Shown: positions 58,529 through 64,000 of the stretch, piece by piece
Layout of the letters: every line of letters begins with the position of its first letter
Numbering within the stretch: the stretch's first letter is position 1
DNA from: JAGWRI01 sp963728785
GTDB lineage: Bacteria > Gemmatimonadota > Gemmatimonadetes > Gemmatimonadales > Gemmatimonadaceae
Direction: 5' to 3'
Assembly (NCBI GenBank): GCA_963728785.1
Contig: CAVSKV010000004.1
Location: 682,001-746,000 of the forward strand
Length of the DNA stretch: 64,000 nucleotides
Position numbers and translations under genes: made by a program
The notes under the pieces: generated by a model
Told to the model about the DNA's origin: nothing
What the model saw: the letters and a program-made list of their open reading frames with translations, nothing else
Databases searched by the model: none

Positions 58529-59719
58529 TCAATCGCTGGTCACGATGAACAGGGGGGCGTGGTCGAAGTCGTAGATCGGCCGCAGCCGGTCCGTATCGTA
58601 GTATTTGGCCACGTTCACCACCTTCTTGTCCGACGTCACGCTCGCCATCGGCACGCTGTCGTAGAACCCGCGGTGGATGCTCACCAGCCGGCCGTACTCT
58701 TTCCTCATGATCAGGTCGATGGCCAGGTTGCCGAACGCCATCGGCACGATGGAATCGAGCCCGTCGGGATCGCCCGACCGAACCAGATAGCCGAGTCGCT
58801 GGTGGACGATGTCGATGCGCTGGCCCCGGTTGTACTTGGGGGACGATGCTTTGAGCGCCGCCGCCACCTGCTCGCCGATGCCGCCCAGCTTGCGGTGCCC
58901 GAACATGTCGGCGTCGTCGCTCTCGAAAATCATTCCAGCCTGTGTCGAAAGGCGCGCTCCTTCCGACACCAGCACCACCGCGTACCGGCTTGGATTCCGG
59001 TTACGATCGTCGGTCAGCAACTCCGCCAGGCGTTCGACGTCCACCGGGTGCTCGGGAATCACGCAGCGATCCGCCGCGCCGGCCATGGTGGGCAGCAACG
59101 CCGTGAACCCGGCGTACCGTCCGAACACCTCGATCACCAGAAACCGCTCGTGCGATCCTGCCGACGTGCGCAGCCGGTGCGTCAATTCGATGGTGCGGGT
59201 CACGCACGTGCTGAACCCGATGCAGTAGTCGGTGCCGTACACGTCGTTGTCCATCGTCTTCGGAATCGCGACGATATTCACTCCCTCGTCGTGCAGGCGC
59301 TTGGCGTAGCTCAGCGTGTCGTCGCCGCCGATGGGGATCAGCACGTCTACGCCCAGGTGCTCCAGATTCCTGAGCACGTCCCTGGTCACGTCGTTGATCG
59401 GCTGGTCGTACCCGGTCAGATGCGCCGGCACCCGTTCGAGCGGCAGGTGGCTCGGCCGTGCGCGCGATGTGTGGAGGAAAGTGCCGCCGGTTCGGCCCGC
59501 CCTGTTCACGATGGCTTCCGTCAGCACCTGGACGTGTTCGCCATTGTCGGCCTTCGCGTTGGGCACGTAGTCCACGAGCCCGGCCCAGCCGCGCCGGATG
59601 CCGAGCACGCGGTAGCCGTCACGCAGCGCGCGAATCGTGATCGCGCGAATGGCGGGGTTCAACCCCGGTACGTCCCCGCCGCCGGTGAGAATTGCGATCG
59701 TGCGCTGAGCGCTGGCCAT
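58529..59719 (-). CDS. 6-phosphofructokinase, probably PPi-dependent
   Basis: A 396-residue glycolytic enzyme. The nucleotide/pyrophosphate loop is TGGGDVPGLNPAIR. The IGGDDTLS motif has aspartate where ATP-dependent enzymes have glycine (GGDGS), the usual mark of PPi-dependent PFKs; PKTMDNDVYGTD supplies the catalytic aspartate. Length fits the longer P-type clade. The ATG at 59719 has GGAGG upstream; an earlier TTG is less likely. It reads in the same direction as cspA, separated by a terminator. Confidence 0.88.
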   Translation of the reverse strand: MASAQRTIAILTGGGDVPGLNPAIRAITIRALRDGYRVLGIRRGWAGLVDYVPNAKADNGEHVQVLTEAIVNRAGRTGGTFLHTSRARPSHLPLERVPAHLTGYDQPINDVTRDVLRNLEHLGVDVLIPIGGDDTLSYAKRLHDEGVNIVAIPKTMDNDVYGTDYCIGFSTCVTRTIELTHRLRTSAGSHERFLVIEVFGRYAGFTALLPTMAGAADRCVIPEHPVDVERLAELLTDDRNRNPSRYAVVLVSEGARLSTQAGMIFESDDADMFGHRKLGGIGEQVAAALKASSPKYNRGQRIDIVHQRLGYLVRSGDPDGLDSIVPMAFGNLAIDLIMRKEYGRLVSIHRGFYDSVPMASVTSDKKVVNVAKYYDTDRLRPIYDFDHAPLFIVTSD

Positions 59720-59820
59720 CCCCAACCTCCGTCGAGCTTCTGTTCGTCCCGGCGAAACTTAGGTGGTCCGCTCGCCAGCGGCCAAGACGCGCGGCCCCTC
59801 GGACCGGAATGCCGCGCCGT

Positions 59821-60207
59821 TCAACCGCCGGCCGCCTTTCGCACGTCGGCCGGAAAATCCTCCATCTCTTGGATGCCCCGTACCTCGATGATGTCGCCGT
59901 CCAGCATCGGCGCGCGCCGCGCCCATTCCACGGCGTCCTCCTGCGACTTGCACTTGAGCATCCAGTAGCCACCCACGCATTGCGTGGCTCCGGGGAACGG
60001 CCCCTCGATCACCTTCGTCTTCCCGCCGGCGAACTGCACGCGCGCCCCCGCGGCAGGCGGCCGCAGACCGTTGAGCTCCATCAGCACGCCGGCCGCGGTC
60101 ATCGATTCGTTGAAGCGGGTCATCTTTGCCACGAGGTCGGCCGGTGGGTTGAAGTCCGCCCCCGCGTGCTCGTACACCTTGGGGATCACCAACAGGATGA
60201 ACCGCAT
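59821..60207 (-). CDS. YCII/DGPF-domain protein
   Basis: A 128-residue YciI-fold protein. MRFILLVIPKVYEHAG, the VIEGPFPGATQCVGGYW motif (DGPF-like) and VEWARRAPML fit the family coded beside ECF sigma factors in many bacteria. No sigma factor is next to it here. The 5' region on the minus strand contains three 33-base tandem units (60251-60349), so its leader mRNA could form repeated hairpins. Function unknown. Confidence 0.75.
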   Translation of the reverse strand: MRFILLVIPKVYEHAGADFNPPADLVAKMTRFNESMTAAGVLMELNGLRPPAAGARVQFAGGKTKVIEGPFPGATQCVGGYWMLKCKSQEDAVEWARRAPMLDGDIIEVRGIQEMEDFPADVRKAAGG

Positions 60208-60250
60208 GTTCGTCGTCTCCTCGAAGTTGGTCGTCGCCTGACACCGATTG

Positions 60251-60356
60251 GACCGGGGTCGCTCGTGGCTCCGGTCTTCGTGGGACCGGGGTCGCTCGTG
60301 GCTCCGGTCTTCGTGGGACCGGGGTCGCTCGTGGCTCCGGTCTTCGTGGGACCGGA
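60251..60356 (-). repeat. Three 33-base tandem repeats upstream of the YCII gene
   Basis: Three identical 33-base units starting GACCGGGGTCGCTC at 60251, 60284 and 60317, followed by a partial fourth. Each unit contains GACCGG and CCGGTC 20 bases apart, so each can form a hairpin. The unit is also open as an 11-residue peptide repeat, but no gene start precedes it. Confidence 0.85.
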
Positions 60357-60523
60357 GCCGGAGAGGCGGTCCGGCCTCGTGATGACGACGAATGTAAGTA
60401 CCCGGCATGGATGCCGACACGCCCCGGGACAGAGCGCCGGACGCTCTCGCTCCCGATATCGCGGCGGCGGTGACCGTGGGGGGCCGAGGGCGGGTCTGGC
60501 GACACGGAGGCGGCGGCAGCTAT

Positions 60524-63500
60524 ATGAAGGGCCACCGCCCCATGTCCAGCCGTTCATCATTTGCCCGCTCACCGGATTCGATGCCGATGCCCTTCGCCAG
60601 ACACGCCGTCCGCCCGTTCCGCGCCGCCACCCTCACGGCCGCTCTCGTGACCGTCACGCCCGCCGCGCTCCGCGCGCAGATCGTGTCGGCGCGCCCCGCC
60701 GCTGCGCAGCAGGCCGACCAGGACGGCCGCACGCTCCTGCCCATGAAGGTCACGCGGAGCATCGCCTTCCGGCAGATCGGACCGGCCGTGAGCGGGGGCC
60801 GCGTGTCGGCGGTAGCCGGCGTGCCCGGCCAGAGCGACACCTACTACGTGGGAACCGCCGACGGCGGCATCTTCCGGACGACCAACGGGGGCATCACGTG
60901 GAAGGCGGAGTTCCAGCACCAGGCGGTGCTCTCGATCGGCGCGCTGGCCGTGGACCCCGTGAACCCCGAGGTAGTATGGGCAGGCACGGGCGAGGCCAAC
61001 GTTCGCAACAACGTTTCCCACGGCGACGGCATCTACAAGTCCACCGACGGCGGCGCGCACTGGACCAACGTTGGCTTGATGGCCACGCTGCAGATCGCGC
61101 GCATCGTAATCGACCCGAACAATCCGAACACCGTGCTCGTGGCGGCCATGGGCAACCCCTGGCGGGACGACCCGCAGCGCGGCGTGTTCCGTACCACGGA
61201 CGGCGGCCAGACCTGGCAGAAGGTGCTCTACCTCGCGCCCGACGTGGGCTCGGCGGACCTGGCCATGGATCCGGTGAACCCCAACGTACTATATGCGTCT
61301 ACATATAAATTCCGCCGCACGGCGTGGAGCTACGCCGACGGGGGGCCGGAAGACGCGATCTACAAGTCCACCGACGAGGGCACGACCTGGACCCGGCTCA
61401 GCGGCCACGGACTGCCCACGACCCCAGTGAGTCGCATCGGCCTGGCCATCGCGCCCAGCGAGCACAACCGCGTGTACGCCGTGATGGGCTCGAGCGAGGG
61501 CGTCATGTGGCGCTCCGAGGACGCTGGCGAGTCATGGACCATGGTGAGCAACGACCCGGAAGCCAACGTCCGTTCATTCTACTTCTCTCACGTCGCCGTG
61601 GACCCCACCAATCCCGAGCACGTGTTCACGCTGTCCATGTACCTGATGGATTCGCACGACGCCGGGGCGACCTTCACCCCCATCGCCCTGCAGAACCACG
61701 TGGACAACCACGCGATCTGGATCGATCCCTCGGGTTCGGGGCGGATCATCGAGGGTAACGACGGGGGCGTGATCCTGTCGCGGGACGACGGGGCACACTG
61801 GGCGTTCGTGCACAACATCGCGATTGGACAGTTCTACCACGTGGCGGCCGACAACGAATTTCCATACGTGGTGTGCGGCGGCCTGCAGGACAACAGTGCG
61901 TGGTGCGGGCGTGGATGGACGCAGGATCCGTCGGGCATTCTCGACCGCGCGTGGTACGCTACCAACGGCGGCGACGGCATCTACGCGGTGCCGGCGCCCG
62001 ACAACTCGGACCTGATCTACAACAGCACGCAGAACGGGTTCCTGATGACGTTCGACCGGACCACGCAGCAGATCCACGACATCGAGCCGTATCCGGCGGA
62101 CGTTTCCGGGGACGCCGCCGACGAGCTCAAGTATCGCTGGGACTGGGAGTCGGGGTTCGCCGTGTCGCCGCAGAATGCGAGCGTGCTCTACGCGGGCGCC
62201 AACGTCGTGTTCAAGAGCGCCGACCGCGGCCGCACGTGGACGCCCATCAGTCCCGATCTCACGCTGAACGACAAGACCAAGCAGGGCTCGTCGGGCGGCA
62301 ACGTGCGCAAGGACAACTCGGGCGCCGAGGTGTACGACGCGATCCTCATCGTCACCCCCGCGGCGAGCGACTCCAACGTGCTGTGGGTGGGCACCGACGA
62401 TGGGCTGGTGCAACTGACGCGCGACGGTGGCGCCCACTGGACCGACGTCACCAGCCACATCCCGGAGCTACCGGCGTGGGGGCGCGTGGAGTCGATCAAC
62501 GTGTCGGCCGTCAACGCCGGCGAGGCGACGATCGCCGTGGACCGGCACTTCAGCGGCGACTTCAAGCCCTACGTCTATGTGACGACCGACTACGGCCAGA
62601 CCTGGCGTTCGATTGCGGGCGATCTGCCGGCCGGCGTGTACGCCCGGTCGGCGATGCAGGACCCGAAGAATCCGCGCCTGTACTTCGCGGGGCTGGAGAA
62701 CGGGCTGTACGCCACGTGGGACGCCGGCGCGCACTGGTATCTCATGGGGCTGGGGCTGCCCAACGTTTCGATCTATGACATGTTCATTCAGCCGCAGGAG
62801 CACGACCTGATCCTGGCCACGCACGGGCGGTCGGTGTGGGTGTTCGACGACCTCACGCCGTTCGAGCAGTACACGCCCGAGATCGGCAAGGAGCCCGTGC
62901 ACCTGTTCCCCATTCGAACGGCGGACCGTTTCTGGCGCTGGTCGCAAGTGGAGTTCCTGGGCGACGGCGCGTTCTACGGTCAGAACCCGACTTACGGTGC
63001 GACGATCACGTACTACGTGGGCGACTCGCCGGCGGCCCCCGGCAAGCTGGTGATCGCTGACGCTACGGGGCAAGTGGTCAGGACCATGGAAGGCATGCGC
63101 GAACTGGGCCCCAACGAGACGGCGCCGGATGAGAGTGTGCCGACTGGGGCGAGCGTCCAGGAGCCCCCCAAAGCCGACAGCGCAGTAAAGCAGAAGGCTG
63201 CCCCCTGGGTGCCGACCCAGGAGGGGCTGCACCGCATCTACTGGGATCTGCGCGCCACGGGACCCGTGCGCTGGAACGGCACCAAGGACTTCAACAAGGG
63301 GCCGCAGAGCGGCGCCCCGCTGCCGCCGGGCACCTACACGGCGACGCTGACGGTGGCCGGGCACACGCAATCGCAGACGTTCCACGTGGTGAACGATCCG
63401 CGGTCGCACGTGGCGCCGGCCGATCTGCAGGCGCAGTACGCGTTCACCGCGGCGCTGTTCCACGATGTGTCGCAGGTCGACGTGGCGCTCAATCGGCTGG

Positions 63501-63889
63501 ACGGGATGCGGGCGCAGGCGTCGGCCCTCGTGGCGGCGGTAAAGGGCACGCCGGACGCGCAGCCGGTGGCTGCCGCCGTCAAGGCGCTCGAAGACGCGAT
63601 GAACGCCGTCGAGGCGAACCTCACGTGCAATCCGCAGGCCGTCGAGTCGAACGTCGTGGTGGCCGATCGCATCCGCGAGCATTTGGGCGCGCTGGAAGCG
63701 ATCGCCGAGGGGAGCGATCAGGCGCCGACAGCGGCGCAGCGGGAGCAAATGACTCTGCTCGAGCCGCAGTACCGCGCGGCGCTGCAGGGGTTCAACGACT
63801 TTCTCAAGGGCGCGTTCGCGACGTTCAACCGGACCATGGCACAGCGCGGGCTCACCGGGCTGGTGGGCGGAGAGCCCGTGGGGCTCTAG
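60524..63889 (+). CDS. Secreted BNR/sortilin-type repeat protein (VPS10-like propeller)
   Basis: An exported protein of 1121 residues if the ATG at 60524 is used; ATGs at 60542 and near 60590 are alternatives, all before a signal peptide (RAATLTAALVTVTPAALRAQ). Residues about 80-700 contain many BNR-like blades, for example YYVGTADGGIFRTTNGGITW, GIYKSTDGGAHWTNV, VLWVGTDDGLVQLTRDGGAHW. Such ten-bladed propellers are found in VPS10/sortilin-like and glycoside-hydrolase-like proteins. Residues 850-960 include a FlgD-type Ig-like domain (GLHRIYWDLRATGPVRW). A helical C-terminal region follows. No catalytic residue is assigned. Confidence 0.75.
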   Translation: MKGHRPMSSRSSFARSPDSMPMPFARHAVRPFRAATLTAALVTVTPAALRAQIVSARPAAAQQADQDGRTLLPMKVTRSIAFRQIGPAVSGGRVSAVAGVPGQSDTYYVGTADGGIFRTTNGGITWKAEFQHQAVLSIGALAVDPVNPEVVWAGTGEANVRNNVSHGDGIYKSTDGGAHWTNVGLMATLQIARIVIDPNNPNTVLVAAMGNPWRDDPQRGVFRTTDGGQTWQKVLYLAPDVGSADLAMDPVNPNVLYASTYKFRRTAWSYADGGPEDAIYKSTDEGTTWTRLSGHGLPTTPVSRIGLAIAPSEHNRVYAVMGSSEGVMWRSEDAGESWTMVSNDPEANVRSFYFSHVAVDPTNPEHVFTLSMYLMDSHDAGATFTPIALQNHVDNHAIWIDPSGSGRIIEGNDGGVILSRDDGAHWAFVHNIAIGQFYHVAADNEFPYVVCGGLQDNSAWCGRGWTQDPSGILDRAWYATNGGDGIYAVPAPDNSDLIYNSTQNGFLMTFDRTTQQIHDIEPYPADVSGDAADELKYRWDWESGFAVSPQNASVLYAGANVVFKSADRGRTWTPISPDLTLNDKTKQGSSGGNVRKDNSGAEVYDAILIVTPAASDSNVLWVGTDDGLVQLTRDGGAHWTDVTSHIPELPAWGRVESINVSAVNAGEATIAVDRHFSGDFKPYVYVTTDYGQTWRSIAGDLPAGVYARSAMQDPKNPRLYFAGLENGLYATWDAGAHWYLMGLGLPNVSIYDMFIQPQEHDLILATHGRSVWVFDDLTPFEQYTPEIGKEPVHLFPIRTADRFWRWSQVEFLGDGAFYGQNPTYGATITYYVGDSPAAPGKLVIADATGQVVRTMEGMRELGPNETAPDESVPTGASVQEPPKADSAVKQKAAPWVPTQEGLHRIYWDLRATGPVRWNGTKDFNKGPQSGAPLPPGTYTATLTVAGHTQSQTFHVVNDPRSHVAPADLQAQYAFTAALFHDVSQVDVALNRLDGMRAQASALVAAVKGTPDAQPVAAAVKALEDAMNAVEANLTCNPQAVESNVVVADRIREHLGALEAIAEGSDQAPTAAQREQMTLLEPQYRAALQGFNDFLKGAFATFNRTMAQRGLTGLVGGEPVGL

Positions 63890-63907
63890 GCGGCCCTCAG
63901 TCCGGCG

Positions 63908-64000
63908 TCACCCGCCGTCCTTCTTCAAGTAAGGCAACGGAATGGGGTGGCCCGCCCGCTCGGCGGCCCAATAGACCGTCACGACCCACCAGCGGGTACC
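63908..64000 (-). CDS. C-terminal fragment of an unrecognised gene (5' part beyond the window)
   Basis: The last 30 codons of a minus-strand frame entering from the right edge. It ends RAGHPIPLPYLKKDGG, with a TGA at 63908-63910. It begins with RWWVVTVYWAAERAG, an aromatic stretch that could be a membrane helix. Too short to classify. It converges with the BNR gene 18 bases away. Confidence 0.4.
   Translation of the reverse strand, partial: GTRWWVVTVYWAAERAGHPIPLPYLKKDGG

Noticed and set aside
60251..60356. Possible CRISPR array
   Set aside because: Units are 33 bases, directly adjacent, with no spacers and only three copies; no cas gene nearby.

Overview
The window is GC-rich, densely coded bacterial DNA from a didermic organism. 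It carries LolA, TonB-dependent receptors, an outer-membrane beta-barrel, many Sec-type signal peptides ending in RAQ or ARAQ, and lipoboxes. The combination of DUF4159/DUF4175 proteins, SPOR lipoproteins, sortilin/BNR-repeat secreted proteins, a PknK-like kinase and DUF4242 proteins fits Gemmatimonadota best. That assignment is inference from gene content, not from a marker-gene tree. No rRNA, prophage or CRISPR array is visible; there are three tRNA genes.

Layout. 1-13242 (minus): a run whose genes from rsfS down to the MBL hydrolase overlap by 1-4 bases. In transcription order it is rsfS, a peptidase/propeller/beta-barrel protein, two SPOR proteins, smc, a secreted FlgD-like-tail protein, an MBL hydrolase, aroF, lolA and a partial DUF929 gene. 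13349-15455 (minus): rpsF-rpsR-DUF2232-rplI with a candidate autoregulatory leader. 15607-23365: a phosphodiesterase, a GT4 glycosyltransferase, two DUF4242 proteins next to a 1038-residue kinase/STAND/TPR regulator, and a GH63-like hydrolase. 23383-31918 (minus): ychF, pth, rplY, prs, tRNA-Gln, ispE, a flippase-like protein, an Hpt-like protein and pdxJ. A decayed S23 element sits between ychF and pth. 31959-42205: a lipoprotein, mce, trxA, then a plus-strand operon rsmI-DUF4159-DUF4175-TPR-GATase-like protein whose last gene is frameshifted. 42305-50201 (plus): a lipoprotein, a TonB receptor, a JAMM-DinG helicase fusion, an FAH hydrolase, an aminotransferase and an anchored protein. 50260-64000: a LexA homologue lacking its catalytic dyad, gltX, two tRNA-Ser genes around a receptor remnant and cysK, an MFS exporter, moeB-rhodanese, cspA, a PPi-type pfk, a YCII protein, and a large secreted BNR protein.

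The most unusual signal is a set of short-period degenerate repeat arrays. Inward-facing 42-base arms, each of six 7-mers, bracket a decayed S23 (four-helix-bundle) gene at 24504-25011. Arrays of six 8-mers (48 bases) flank gltX in inverted orientation, and another lies just after the MFS gene. A paired four-unit version lies in front of prs. Several gene stop codons fall inside these arrays. This looks like an undescribed class of small elements or insertion scars. Other items worth following up are the LexA homologue with Ser-to-Ala and Lys-to-Arg changes, the JAMM-DinG fusion, an Hpt-like protein without phospho-accepting histidines, and a sulfur-carrier (MoaD/CysO) relic fused in frame upstream of moeB.
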